Numbered from the stretch's first letter, positions 33,618-44,860 are shown. The stretch: DNA of 64,000 nucleotides from Linyphia triangularis (GCA_963978545.1 OZ021722.1:2046001-2110000), one strand, 5' to 3'. The notes: generated by a model from the letters alone, not told the origin. Translations and numbers: made by a program.

Positions 33618-35405
33618 ATCTCTCTATATATAAGGCAAAGCCCTCACTCACTCACTCACTCATCACTAATTCTCCCACTTCCCACATAGTCACAACTCTG
33701 AAAATCGGCATAAATATCAACAATGGTAAAAATAGAAAAAGTAAACTATTCCGATCTCGATTAACGCACTTTAAGGGGTCGAAAAGGGGTTAAACGTTCC
33801 AAACGGGGGACATTCGAAAATCCTACTTCCCACATAGTCACAACTCTGAAAATCGGCACAAATATCAACAATGGTAAAAATAGAAAAAGTAAACTATTCC
33901 GATCTCGATTAACCCACTTTAAGGGGTCGAAAAGGGGTTAAACGTTCCAAACGGGGGACATTCGAAAATCCTACTTCCCACATAGTCACAACTCTGAAAA
34001 TCGGCACAAATATCAACAATGGTAAAAATAGAAAAAGTAAACTATTCCGATCTCGATTAACCCACTTTAAAGGGTCGAAAAGGGGTTAAACGTTCCAAAC
34101 GGGGGACATTCGAAAATCCTACTTCCCACATAGTCACAACTCTGAAAATCGGCACAAATATCAACAATGGTAAAAATAGAAAAAGTAAACTATTCCGATC
34201 TCGATTAACCCACTTTAAGGGGTCGAAAAGGGGTTAAACGTTCCAAACGGGGGACATTCGAAAATCCTACTTCCCACATAGTCACAACTCTGAAAATCGG
34301 CACAAATATCAACAATGGTAAAAATAGAAAAAGTAAACTATTCCGATCTCGATTAACCCACTTTAAGGGGTCGAAAAGGGGTTAAACGTTCCAAACGGGG
34401 GACATTCGAAAATCCTACTTCCCACATAGTCACAACTCTGAAAATCGGCACAAATATCAACAATGGTAAAAATAGAAAAAGTAAGCTATTCCGATCTCGA
34501 TTAACCCACTTTAAGGGCTCGAAAAGGGGTTAAACGTTCCAAACGAGGAATATTCGAATGTCCTACTTCCCCTTTCGTCACAACTCTGAAATCTGGTGCA
34601 AGTATCAACAAAAACAAACGTATAAAAAGTAAGCTGTTCCGGTCTCTATTTACCCACTCTAAGAGGTCAAAAAGGGGTTAAACGTTCCAAACGAGCGATA
34701 TATTCGAATGTCCTACTTCTCATATTTTCACAATTCTGAAAACTGGTGTGAATATCAATAAAGACAAACGCAGAAAAAGTAAACTATTCCGATCTCGGGT
34801 GGATCAAGGGGTGGAAAAGGGGTTAAACGTTCCAAACGAGGAATATTCGAATGTACCACTTCCCATATGGTCACAACTCGGAAATTTGGTACAAATGTCA
34901 AAAAAGATTAAACATAGAAAAAGTAAGCTATTCTGTTCTCGATTAACCAACTTTAAGGGGTCGAAAAGGGGTTAAATGTTCCAAACGAGGGATATCCGAA
35001 TGTTCTTCTTCCAATGTAGTCATTTTTCTGATATTTTTTTGCAAATGTTAAAAAAATAAGTCATTCCAATATCGATTAACGAATTTTTAAGGGATGAAAA
35101 GACGACGCAACATTGAAACTATACGAGGATTAACTTAATGTCTAATTAACTTAATTCCAATACAGCTACTACTTTGAAATTTAGAACTAAGAGCAAACAT
35201 AAACACAATAAACTATTCCAGTTTACTATTCACAATTATAAATTTCGTTTAAAATGTCAACAAAGGAAAGTTCCTATTTTGATAAATCAATTAGTCGGGA
35301 TCGAAATGGGAGCAAACGTCTGAAGTGTAGAATACATGAATGTCTTTTGATCGCTAAAATGCTAATGGTAAAATTTCGTACCGCAGCACGGGTATTCAGC
35401 TAGTC
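33618..35405. mobile_element. Helitron-like element carrying a 148-bp tandem array
   Basis: The 5' end is TCTCTATATATAAGGCAAAG, then (CACT)n. The 3' end is TACCGCAGCACGGGTATTCA, then GCTAG followed by T. No TIRs and no duplication. TC...CTAG ends between A and T are the classic Helitron signature. Most of the body is the tandem array, and the last about 350 bp is unique. There is no Rep or helicase frame, so it is non-autonomous. Frames that cross the array (for example 33587-33793) stop in each unit and are not genes. Confidence 0.75.
33681..35030. repeat. Minisatellite of nine 148-bp units
   Basis: Unit starts (CCCACATAGTCACAACTCTG) fall at 33681, 33829, 33977, 34125, 34273 and 34421, exactly 148 bp apart, and these first six units are nearly identical. 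Diverged units follow from about 34569, 34719 and 34862, with 143-150 bp spacing. Each contains AAAATAGAAAAAGTAAACTA and TTAAACGTTCCAAACG. The unit length is not a multiple of three, which argues against coding. Confidence 0.95.
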
Positions 35406-35827
35406 GTTAATAAATTGCTACCTAATAAAATCTGACAGGAAAATAGCCTAGGCTTAATATATACATGTTTAATGCAGTATACATTAAAGATTTCAAAGAT
35501 CATTTTCTAGAAATGGTTTTCGAAATAGAATGCAACCGAATTGCATTTGGTGCTTTATACTTTTATATTAACATTTTGAAAAAAAAATGTACGCACCGAA
35601 AATATTATAAATAATATTTAATATCCATAAGAAAAAAGTGAACCATTTACAAGTGCAAACAACATCAACACCAAGTTTCACAGCTTTTTGCTGTGACGTC
35701 AAACTCGTTTAAAAATTCAGGATTATGGCCTTGTAGACTGAGCATCTAGAAAGACACTTGATTTTTCGCGCACGGCCTCGCCTAAGCTCATTCACAAAAC
35801 CTGGCAAAACTGTTGTCAAGGTGAAGC

Positions 35828-36338
35828 TTGTCTTAATTCTCCCCCCCCCCCCAAAAAAAAAAGAGTGAAAAAAAAAATAGTTATCTATGCAACTAGTGGG
35901 AAAGCAACACCCTTTCAAACGAGGTAAAACGCTCATTTAACGAATGCGAAAGCACGAGTCAAATAATTTGCCGAATTTGAAATGCGATTTCCCACATGTT
36001 GCGTACAATATTTTTAATAATCACGCGCAAAAATGTCTTTAATACATATATTAACTAAAAGTTGGCAACTCCAGTCAATGAATCTTTTAAAAAAATATTA
36101 TTTCTATACCAAATCTGTATAAAATTTGAACACGAGGCGTGCGAGAAAGTACTTTTTCACACTAGTTCGGGAAAGTCACTTTCTCCCTAATAATAATTTC
36201 TAAATAATTATTTGACTCGTAATATCTCATCAAATAAGCGTTTTACCTTGTTTGAAAGGGTATGCTTTCCCACTAGTTGCATAGATAACTATTATTATTA
36301 TTATTTTTTTTTTTGAGGGAGGGAGAATTAATGGAAGG
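35828..36338. repeat. Fold-back element of about 510 bp
   Basis: The left arm (CTTAATTCTCCC, then AATAGTTATCTATGCAACTA, GTGGGAAAGCA, GGTAAAACGCT) is mirrored at 36225-36335 (AGCGTTTTACC, TGCTTTCCCACTAGTTGCAT, GGGAGAATTAA). The middle segment (about 36060-36185, TCCAGTCAATGAATCTTTTA and AGAAAGTACTTTTTCACACT) also occurs at 45605-45715. No coding capacity. Confidence 0.78.
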
Positions 36339-36562
36339 GGGGGGGGGGAGGGAATTAATTGTCTTAAGATGGTAACTTGCTCGATGTAAAGAGCTACTTT
36401 CTCCATGATTTCTGGTTAAAAATGATTAGATAAAGCTCAATTTTTTGCTCATAGTTATAAAAACAACAACAATTAGACGTTGTAAAATAATCTGCCCATT
36501 AAAATAGTCAGTTAGATAAAGTTTTGAAATCTAGTTTGCTGCCGCGTTTAAGTTTCTTTGGG

Positions 36563-36757
36563 AGTACAGCATGAACTAATTTGGGATCATTGGGAGGAAT
36601 CCCACATATGCAATCAGAATTTGGCACTGGCAGGCTAGAGTTATTTCAGAATAATATAATTTCATATGTTTGAGCTACTTTATATCCATTGCACTGAAGT
36701 GTTTCTAATCTACAGGGATTCCTCCGAATAATCCCAAATTAGTTATTGTAGCATATT
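36563..36757. repeat. Short TIR element, about 195 bp
   Basis: The left arm GAACTAATTTGGGATCATTG, then GGAGGAATCCC, pairs with the right arm GGGATTCCTCCGAATAATCC, then CAAATTAGTTATTGTAG. Flanks do not give a clear duplication. Confidence 0.7.
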
Positions 36758-36902
36758 TTTTTTTACTAGATTTTTGCAACTTCAAACACTCCATTGTTTT
36801 CATTTTCTTCCTTCATTTTGCTTAGGAATACGTGATCTATTCATCTATTTACATTTTCCCAAATCTGTTACTATTTTTGTGCACAATAACGGCCTATCAG
36901 GC

Positions 36903-37212
36903 CAGGGGCGTACTGGTCTGTCAGTGTTTGTAAAGTCTTGTCCGGGTACGGAAGTTTTTTTCTTTCTTTCCTATTTGCCTTCCTTAACTTTTTTTTTTTA
37001 ATTCAAAAAACCTAATGCATTCAAATTCCAATCACATTCACCAGTTAATCATCGAAATTATTAAATATAAATATTTAAATAATAAAATAATATATTTATT
37101 GTTAATACATTAAATATTGAAAATAATTATTAACAAAAAGTTACTAAAATTTGGTAATTGAAAATTTGGGGTGGCATAAATTTAATATCACCGGACCTAC
37201 TGCATGTCCCTG
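36903..37212. mobile_element. hAT-like MITE with CAGGGGCG end (sister of 7499-8439)
   Basis: The left end CAGGGGCGTACTGG and the right end near CATGTCCCTG are joined by the same interior as the copy at 7.5 kb (AAAACCTAATGCATTCAA; GGTGGCATAAATTTAATATC). The expected 8-bp duplication is not preserved (TATCAGGC against TTGATCTA). Confidence 0.65.
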
Positions 37213-38240
37213 TTGATCTACTGAAGCCAGAAGAAAACTCATTTTTGAATTTTTTTTATTTTCTTTTTGCCTCAAGAGAACTTGAACTGCTATTGAAGAA
37301 TTTGAATTGCAAACCATGAGGTAGATCATACGTTTTATTACCCTTTTTTTCCCATGAAAGAAATCCGTAAAAGGGAAATGAAGTTCTCTGAGTTTTTTTT
37401 GTGTCGCCATCTATATATCAAAACTTTAACTATAATTGATCATTACAAGAAATATGGCACAATTTATTCGATCCTTTATTTCATGCATCGATTTATTTTT
37501 AGGCTTTAAATTCATCCTGTTTTTGTTTAAATTTTGTGTTGTCGTCAAAGATGTATTGTTTTTTGTGCGGATATTGACATTTTGATTTTATGTAATTAGT
37601 ATTAACAACATTTAAACAAAATAAATTCGTTAAATTCCTTTGTATTTAAATAGCAAATATTTTCTGCATAATAATCATATATATCTAACATCTAAAAGTT
37701 CGTTTACCAAAATAATGTACCACTCTACGTTCGTGCCGTTATGGGATGTTTTCAGTGGGATTTTGGTCAACATAATAAAACTCTTATCTTTTTTTTTTTC
37801 AGGATGTGTCCATTACAAGATTAAATGTAAGAAGACCATCTAAAAATTTTTCTCTTAGTACAGATTTGTTTTATTTTAAAACAAAAATTAAGAACTTGGT
37901 ACAATGTATTTTCTTGATTATCTTTCAAAACAGATACTAAAGCTGCACTATAGACACCTGGCATATTTTGTTAAGTATGTTTACCGGTGTTTTATAACGT
38001 TAGAAAAATATACACAATACTAAATAGTCAATTTTTTCTGTCCAGATTGATTTAAATTATGTGTCTAATTTCATTTGATGAGAGTGAGTCAAAATATACA
38101 TAGAATCTAGCATAGCAACGGATTATTTAGATTCAATTTGACTTCAACGCTTTCAGCCTCAAATGTAGGTTCGCCGAAGATTATTGAAATTCACTGAAAA
38201 CTTTTAAATCATTTTTGATATTAGATAATATGCCGCCTAA
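37213..38240. other. AT-rich, no gene recognised
   Basis: The 88- and 67-codon frames in this interval lack domains and splice support. Confidence 0.45.
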
Positions 38241-38440
38241 GAGAAGAACGAATGTGGAATAGAGCATCTACCACCAAGAGAGCTAGTGCTAAAACAGTAA
38301 TGACTGGAGCTATTACACAATCAACGAAAACATGCATCTGTTATAGTAGATTGGAAATTGATCTCCAACAACAATTAATCCGAAGAAATTCTGAGTATAT
38401 GCAACACAGAACTGATAGATGTCCGTCAACGGGTCCCCAG
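38231..38440 (+). other. Possible broken coding remnant, unidentified
   Basis: ATG at 38231 begins MPPKRRTNVE and then meets a stop. Another frame continues as RASTTKRASAKTVMTG and later IDLQQQLIRRNSEYMQHRTD, an Arg/Gln-rich segment that looks protein-derived. It resembles the basic N-termini of some transposon-encoded proteins, but I cannot assign a family. It precedes the LINE remnant by about 350 bp. Confidence 0.3.
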
Positions 38441-38469
38441 CAGCGCGGGGCCACACAGCTACTTATTAT

Positions 38470-38541
38470 TATAATTTTAGGAAATTATTATTTTTTTAGG
38501 AAATTATTATTTTTTTAGGAAATTATTATTTTTTTAGGAAG
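38470..38541. repeat. Tandem repeat, 19-bp unit, three copies
   Basis: AGGAAATTATTATTTTTTT is repeated three times, with a partial unit on the left. Confidence 0.9.
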
Positions 38542-38784
38542 TGTGAAAATAGTTAGATCGCAAACTGGCTGTAATTATTTGCCCGTATGATTAATTGAAC
38601 TCTTGACCGTCTTTTTATATTATAAACAAATATATAAATTTATTATAATATTTTATATTATAGCATTAGTCGAAGTATTCATGGGACGAAAAAGCAGCTT
38701 CTGTTATCCGAAGACTGGAGCACCTAGAAGGTAGAAGACTGTCATTGCTCCAAAAAAAAAAGAAAGAAAAAAAAGGGACCGCTC

Positions 38785-39445
38785 CTAACATGGAGAACAG
38801 ACGTCCTAACAGCCGATCTTAACATAGATACAGACGCTGCGAAAAGGAGTGAACTACATCCCAGTCAGGCAAGTGCTTTATTTAAAATGGCGGCACTTAC
38901 TCGCCATTGTCGAGTTGCCGTCTTAGAATATATGAGACATTTTGTAGAAATCAGTTTGCCAGGCTGATCCCACCTCATTCTGCTAGCAACTCCGCTGCCT
39001 GTCCGGGACCAGATGGCTAGCTTCTACTATCTAGAAGCCATTCCCCTATCCGCAACCTGGGGACCCGCTCGGTAGCATGCAGCTTTGCCTCTGGGAAGTC
39101 ACCCCAGCCCATACCTCCATCTCACGAATGGTATAAAGCAAAAAGCCAGGACACTCCCTATCTCTTCCTTGTGATAGGCACACCAATACCCGTCTGTTCC
39201 GACTTGCTAGTGGTCACCTTAAAGGCCTCACATATTCCGGGGGAAGCAAAAATTTTCCTCTTTGCCCTAAATGCCAAAAAGAACAGGCATCACCTCAGCA
39301 CATTTTGGACTGCCTTGGACTGGACTGGGAGGACATTTATAACTGTCCACAACTAGTGTCAGACTTCATTAATGTCAATGGCTTCACTGATATTGTCTGA
39401 CTTCGTCAGACAAAAGGGAGATTAGAAACAACAACAACAACATAT
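38785..39445 (+). pseudogene. LINE 3' end with C-terminal zinc-knuckle remnant and (AAC)n tail
   Basis: The final 74 codons ending at TGA 39398-39400 read HTNTRLFRLASGHLKGLTYS, then GGSKNFPLCPKCQKEQASPQ, HILDCLGLDWEDIYN and VSDFINVNGFTDIV. The CPKC..H...C zinc-knuckle-like cluster, preceded by R-L-x-SGH and followed by HILDC, is typical of the C-terminus of jockey/CR1-type non-LTR elements of arthropods. Upstream pieces are in other frames (for example LTADLNIDTDAAKR near 38805), so the copy is broken. It ends in an (AAC)4-5 microsatellite tail at 39428-39442, which replaces poly-A. Confidence 0.8.
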
Positions 39446-39582
39446 TATAGCATAAATTTAAATATTTATGTTAAATTTAAACAAAATAGTGTTGTGTGAA
39501 CTAATATAGTAAAAACATCCCATTCATTACTCTAGGAAGTAGGAATTGAATATTTTAATTTACTTTTTATTTCTTTTTTACT

Positions 39583-40315
39583 TTCAATTACCCATTTGTA
39601 AACATAGAGTAATAAAAGTATAGTATTCGATAAAAAAAAAATAAGCTTTTTTTGCATTTTACCTTGTTTTGGGATACCCTGATTTAAAAAAAAAATGATA
39701 TAGAAAAAATGTATGTCTGTGTATACGTGGTCAGCACAACTCCCAAACTGATCGACCTACGATGTTCAAGTTTGGTGTGCGGGTTGGTGGTGGAACAAGG
39801 ACCTACCATTTAGGTTTTCGTCAAAATCGCGCCTGCGCATAAAGTAGCTGCCATTGAAAAAATCATGTTTTTCGCTGAGTGTTAAAAAACGGTTCTAACG
39901 ATTTTGATCAAAATCGCTATGGTAATACCTCTGAAGGTGTTCTAAACATTCCCACCTCCAAAATTCCTATAAAAATGCTATAAAAGCGTAAAAAGTTGAA
40001 AAACGAGTGCCTTTAACGAGTGCCCTAGAACATCGCACATCAACGATTAATTTTTTTTTTTTTTTTCGTTTCACGTGCAAGCAAGGACAATGTAATGTAT
40101 ATCGAATAAATTCCCCAATTTTGCGATTTTGGCACGCCTTCCCCCCCCCCCCCCCTCATATAAAAATTATTGAAAGAAATATCGTCTAACTGGCAATTGA
40201 AATGGGTGAAAATAAAAAAATGGTTACAACACCATATCAAATTTTTCTGCAATGACCAATATTATATATCGTAATTGAAAGTTGTGCGATGTTCCACACC
40301 CCTAGTTTCTTAATA
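39583..40315. repeat. Family D, copy 4, full length
   Basis: It begins ACTTTCAATTACCCATTTG and ends GTTGTGCGATGTTCCACACC, then CCTAG. This is the cleanest D copy, with all the shared interior blocks. A C-run at 40140-40155 and T-runs interrupt the frames. Confidence 0.75.
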
Positions 40316-42430
40316 ATTTAGATTTTAATTCAAATTTGGTCTTGAATTTTGAAACAAGACTAACTTATTAAAGAAGCTGTTTTGAAAATTTCCAGTAATT
40401 TTTTTTCTAATAAAAGATAATTAACTTAAAGACACTAAATAAGAAGGTTCGTATATTCTTCTAATAAATTTTCATAAAATATCATTTAAGAATGTTTCAA
40501 GGCTTATCAATATAAATATAAATTTGTATACGCAATGGAAAAAGTTTATTATTTTCACATTATTTATTTAACTCGAATAAATAGTGAAATTCATAAACGA
40601 AATTTACAATTCATTTATTTATAAATTAAAAGTATAGTTATCAATTAGTTTTGATAAATTAAAATAAATTCCTGATTTTCACAGGATTCAATAAAGTTCA
40701 AAATCATTAAAAAAAGAATATTTTTTAATATAATTTTCATTGATTTTATCTGATGTTTGATATTTTACTCTGCTGTTTCCGAAAATTGTTTAATGTAGAA
40801 TCAACTGTATGGAAATTCTGTTAATTTCATCGTGCTAATTTGTTCTTTTACGATTTTTTACGATGTTATGGTTAAAACAACAACTATTTTTTATTGAATA
40901 AAATAAATACAGCATAAATAGTTAAATCAAATGGTTGGAATTTAAAATGTGTCTATAAGTTCATTATATTATTATAAAACTTTTTTACTGGATATTTTGA
41001 CTACGAGACTGGATATCTGAAAAAAATATCTGGTGAATACTCCTTCAAATACAAAGCATATTTTGCATTTTATTTTCATTATTCCTAGGTCAGTATGAGA
41101 AATTTTGAAAATCATCGTAGAATGTGGGTTTATATGAAATGCTCGAGTATATAAGGAGCAGAGTTAGTTTAACAAAATTCCAATAGATGGCAGCATCACA
41201 ATTTTCCCAATAAATGATTTCTTCATCATAACAAATTTCTAGTAATGAAGAAATCTAGTTATAAAGAAGTTATGAGCAATAGAAGAGGATAATAAAATTT
41301 AACGTGTTATTAGATTTTGAATTGCTTTGAATTAATGTCACAATATCAGCTGATATCTCCTCCTCTCCGTCTTTTCACACTATTTGTCAACCCAATTGAC
41401 CAAGTAGAATAACTTTGTAGAATTTTCATCATTCGCTAAGATTTGTGCCAGGACATGACGGTTTCATTTGGCGTTTTTTTTCTTCTCCAGATAAATGCTG
41501 TTCCTTGCGAAAAGTTATATTCTAAGTCGTAGTTTTATTTATTTATTTTATTTATTTATTCACAATTTATTTTATTCCTTTTTTCAATTTATTCTATTCA
41601 ATTTATTATATTTATTTTATTAAAATTTTTCAATTCATTCTGTTTTATTTATTCGTTTCACTTTATTCAATTTATTTTATTCATTTATTCAATTATTTTA
41701 TTCATTTATTCAATTATTTTATTCATTTATTCAATTATTTTATTCATTTATTCAATTATTTTATTCATTTATTCAATTATTTTATTCATTTATTCAATTT
41801 ATCCGATTATTTTATTTATTTATTCAATTTATTTGTGTGTGTGTGATTTATTTTATTAATTTATTCAATTTATTTGATTTATTCATGTATTCAATTCCTT
41901 TTTTTTGCTAAATCAGCACTTATATTTTTTTATTATTATTATTATTTTTTTTTTTATTTAATTATTGTTCGTATCTAAATTAATTGCAATGTGATTTAGA
42001 TTTTAATTTTAATTCAGTTAATGTGTTTTTGATTTTGGTGATTTTTCCGGTCACCAAATATCCTATACTACATCAGTTCCGATACGATTTTCTCAAATTA
42101 AAGTTGCTTTTAGCTGCTTGGTGACAAAATCTTACTTTACAAAGTTCCAATATAAAAATATGCAGTCAGTTTTATATATCTCATTGAGTTGGTGTTTAAG
42201 CTCTCTTCGAGTCAAACTTTAAAGCATTCTTTTTGACCACTCGTGTGTGATTTGATTCCTGCAACATCAAGTAGGAATTCAACGCATTGTTGTCACACTT
42301 CACTTTTCAGGATTTGTTGTCGGCGTTTGAATTGTATTAGGTCACAGCGGCAAAAGGGATTTTTAATAATCGAGGCGTAGGAATAGCTCGGGCTTTCAGA
42401 GACACCTCATCATTGCCTTACTTAGTAGCT
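40316..42430. other. AT-rich, no gene recognised
   Basis: It includes the ATTTATTC-type array listed separately. The rest shows no exon or element ends. Confidence 0.5.
41535..41905. repeat. Degenerate TTTATTC-based array with a 21-bp homogenised core
   Basis: ATTTATT/TTCAATTTATT motifs run throughout. Between about 41680 and 41790 the unit TTCATTTATTCAATTATTTT, then A, is repeated five to six times without change. Confidence 0.85.
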
Positions 42431-42439
42431 TTTTTCTTT

Positions 42440-42757
42440 AGAGGAAACTCCTATTAAGCTATACTCCTTGTGTTACAATTTTCTGGTACAGTGCATTTAG
42501 AAACTACTTTTTACAAAACCTTGACATTTGGTAAGAAAATGATCACTTCATGGTTGGTTGGTTGTTTTCAGTCAGCAACACGAGGGTTATAATGTGCCGA
42601 AACATTCGTCATTAGACAGGCCAACATACATTTACAAACACCCATGCCTCACACGAGACTCGGAACCCGCAACCTCGAGGTTTAGAAGCTAGCACGCTAA
42701 CCACTATACCGTTTGGTCGGCGATCACTTCATGATATGACATTTTGGGACCGTGTGG
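42440..42757. repeat. Family b left arm, copy 7 (host of SINE 5)
   Basis: The tip AGAGGAAACTCC and GTGCATTTAGAAACTACTTT lead into AAAATGATCACTTCATG, where SINE 5 is inserted. GATATGACATTTT follows the SINE. The right arm is absent. Confidence 0.72.
42553..42721 (-). mobile_element. tRNA-derived SINE, copy 5
   Basis: Head on the right, AACC-type tail on the left. About 15 bp around ATTATCTGGCGCCG is deleted near the 3' end. The 12-bp duplication GATCACTTCATG lies at 42541-42552 and 42722-42733 and consists of b-element sequence. Confidence 0.92.
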
Positions 42758-42759
42758 TA

Positions 42760-43825
42760 TTGGTGTCGATTGCCAACGAAAATCTCTTTATTTTGACTAT
42801 ACTTGGAGTCAATTTGTCAATGAAAATATTTATACATAAGGGGACAATATAGTATATATATAGCCCGTCAGATAAGTTTGTGGAATTGAAATTTTATAAT
42901 TTGATCCCATCAATTTGAAATCCATTGAATTCTTTGGTTGTGAAGCGACAAAAACTATCCAACAACCACAATATTTCAATTGATATTGATTGGTAAAAAT
43001 ATTATAAAATTAAACTATAGGTAAAAATATTATTAAATATACAATGTCCAAAATGCCCTGTTGAAAAACTGCCTACCTGAGGATTAGAAAAAGTAACTTA
43101 CAATTGGTTTAAAATGTTTAGAATATTTTAAACAGATTTTTAAATCTATGCAATGTACCACTTTTGATCAGAAATGCGCCTTGAAATTGGGCTAAGTAGG
43201 GTGGTAAAAGTTTTTGCTAAGAATCCATATTATTTGTAGTAAAGGTATTTTGTATTGGATTCTCCCACACCAGAAACACAATCCCTTCGAAATTATGACC
43301 ACTTTCCGATGTCAAGATTATTATTAAATTGAATCGGTGGGCTGTAATTATTTGGCCTCTATGAATTGTGGTTTGAAGACTCGCTTCCTTTTCAAAACCC
43401 ATTTTTTCGTGAACCAAGTCAGTCAGTTTTTTGCGCAATAAAAGAAATCTGATACGGCAATTCTCTAAGTACTTCCAACAGTCCAAGTGCTATATCTCTT
43501 TATTACTATGGTTTAAAATTCCGATTCAGAAAGCCAACTGCAGCACTTTTTGTTCAGGTTGGTTGGTCGGCTCAACGACCTATTTTTTTTTTTTTTTTCA
43601 CAATGCCGGCTAATTAGTCGGGGACTTACAGCTTAACCTTTAACTGCTGTATGCGGTCTAACTGACCTTGAGTCATTATTTGTGGAATGCTTCCACCCCC
43701 CTAAAATATTTCCTTTTTGATTTTTCTAATTATTTTTCTGATACGAATGTTCTTTAAATTTTATACTGATGTTCTTTAATTTGTTTTTCGCAGTATGGAC
43801 CATATGTGTTGCTCTTGCACAAAAA
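42760..43825. other. Mostly unique AT-rich sequence, no gene recognised
   Basis: The 89-codon minus frame at 43217-43486 has mixed composition but no splice sites or motif that I can trust. Confidence 0.4.
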
Positions 43826-43829
43826 TTTA

Positions 43830-43990
43830 TCAAACCATCCAACCACAGCAGTTATAGGTTAACGTGGATTCTGAATCACAAAGAACATCCATTCTTAATC
43901 CAGGATTCGAACCAGGCACCTGAAGTACCCCCCGGAAGCAGTTCACTCTTGGCACAGGGTCTACAGTCCTAATCCTGCTGCAAATCATGT
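43830..43990 (-). mobile_element. Second, different tRNA-derived SINE-like fragment
   Basis: On minus, a perfect B box (GGTTCGAATCC, at 43905-43915) sits in GGTGCCTGGTTCGAATCCTG. TGGATGTTCTTTGTGATTC and a CTGCTGTGGTTGGATGG tail follow. The region around 46995-47045 resembles its post-B-box part (GGACATGGATGACCG, TTGTGGTTC). A clear A box is not visible, so this may be a tRNA-related retroposon or a degenerate tRNA pseudogene. Confidence 0.4.
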
Positions 43991-44024
43991 TCCGGCGCAG
44001 TATTGTTGTGCCAATACAAGCTAG

Positions 44025-44206
44025 GCCGACCAAACAGTATAGTGGTTAGCGTGCTAGCTTCTAGACCGCGAGGTTGCGGGTTCCGAGTCCCGTGTTAGTC
44101 ATGGGTGTTTGTAAATGTATGTTGGCTTGTGTAATGACGAATGTTTCGGCGCATTATAGCCCTCTTGTTGCTGACGGCGCCAGATAATCTGAAAACAACC
44201 AACCAA
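44025..44206 (+). mobile_element. tRNA-derived SINE, copy 6, full length
   Basis: Head GCCGACCAAACAGTATAGTG, B box GGTTCCGAGTCC, body and tail GAAAACAACCAACCAA. The 14-bp duplication CCAATACAAGCTAG lies at 44011-44024 and 44207-44220. Confidence 0.93.
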
Positions 44207-44539
44207 CCAATACAAGCTAGAATCCAGACGAGAGTTGTTTCATTCAGCCAAGTTGTTTTTGAAGTGTCGGGAATATATTATGACTTTCTGCGTTGCTTTT
44301 GTTCCCTTCTAAGCTACTGTTTAGGTATCACCCAAATATGTTACAGAAAGGAACCTTGTGGTGTTTTTTTTTTTTTTTTGCCATCCACTATCCTGGAGGT
44401 TGAACACTCGTTCCTGGTATAGGAATACCAAAAAAAAAAACCCCAGATCAGTCAACGAGAATCCAGACAAGAGAGTGAAAATGCTGCTGAAAAGCGAAAG
44501 TGGTTGGACCACTTTCTTCTACTTCTTCTCCGAGCTCGA

Positions 44540-44787
44540 GTTGGTGTTTAGGTCACACGTGAAACAGCTTCCAAACAGGACGGACTGACAGTGGAAGCCA
44601 AACATCATACAACTTGGCTTTGGCAACAACGAGTGTTGGATACTCCGCAGGATAATCTTTTGTTTGTGTGCGGGAATTCTTTGTTTTTTTGTGAAATCTC
44701 GATACGAGCGGGACTAGAGAGAAAAAACAAATAGTTCAGGAAACTTCCTCCGTTGAGGAAGAACTGTTTTTTTGACTTAAAATCGTG
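44540..44787 (+). promoter_or_regulatory. Probable 5' UTR/promoter-proximal region of the 44788 exon
   Basis: Composition rises towards balanced GC between about 44440 and 44740 in contrast to the flanks, and no repeat of the window overlaps it. That is what a conserved 5' UTR would look like. No TATA box or initiator can be assigned. A B-box-free, repeat-free stretch this long is unusual here. Confidence 0.35.
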
Positions 44788-44854
44788 ATGGAAATCGGCT
44801 GTGTTGGTGTGCTGAGGATTTCGATACTCTTCTTGGTCTTCTTCAACAGCACGG
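44788..44854 (+). CDS. Putative first coding exon: signal peptide of an unidentified secreted or receptor protein
   Basis: ATG at 44788 (G at -3 and +4) opens 22 codons, MEIGCVGVLRISILFLVFFN then ST. One further nucleotide precedes a strong donor, GTGAGT, at 44855-44860 (phase 1). The segment VGVLRISILFLVFF is a typical hydrophobic signal core, and NST would sit at or just after the cleavage site. Phase-1 introns after the signal peptide are frequent in genes whose next exon encodes an Ig or similar extracellular domain. This is a family tendency and does not identify the gene. Following exons should lie to the right. The only nearby candidate on this strand is at 56946-57085, and the link is unproven. 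Confidence 0.6.
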
Positions 44855-44860
44855 GTGAGT

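Noticed and set aside
33587..34975. Repeated frames ending ..KSKLFRSRLTHFKGSKRG
   Set aside because: Each 148-bp unit contains a stop and the unit length is not divisible by three. They are non-coding minisatellite frames.
33600..35050. Possible CRISPR-like array
   Set aside because: The units are contiguous, with no unique spacers, in an animal genome. It is a plain minisatellite inside a Helitron-like element.
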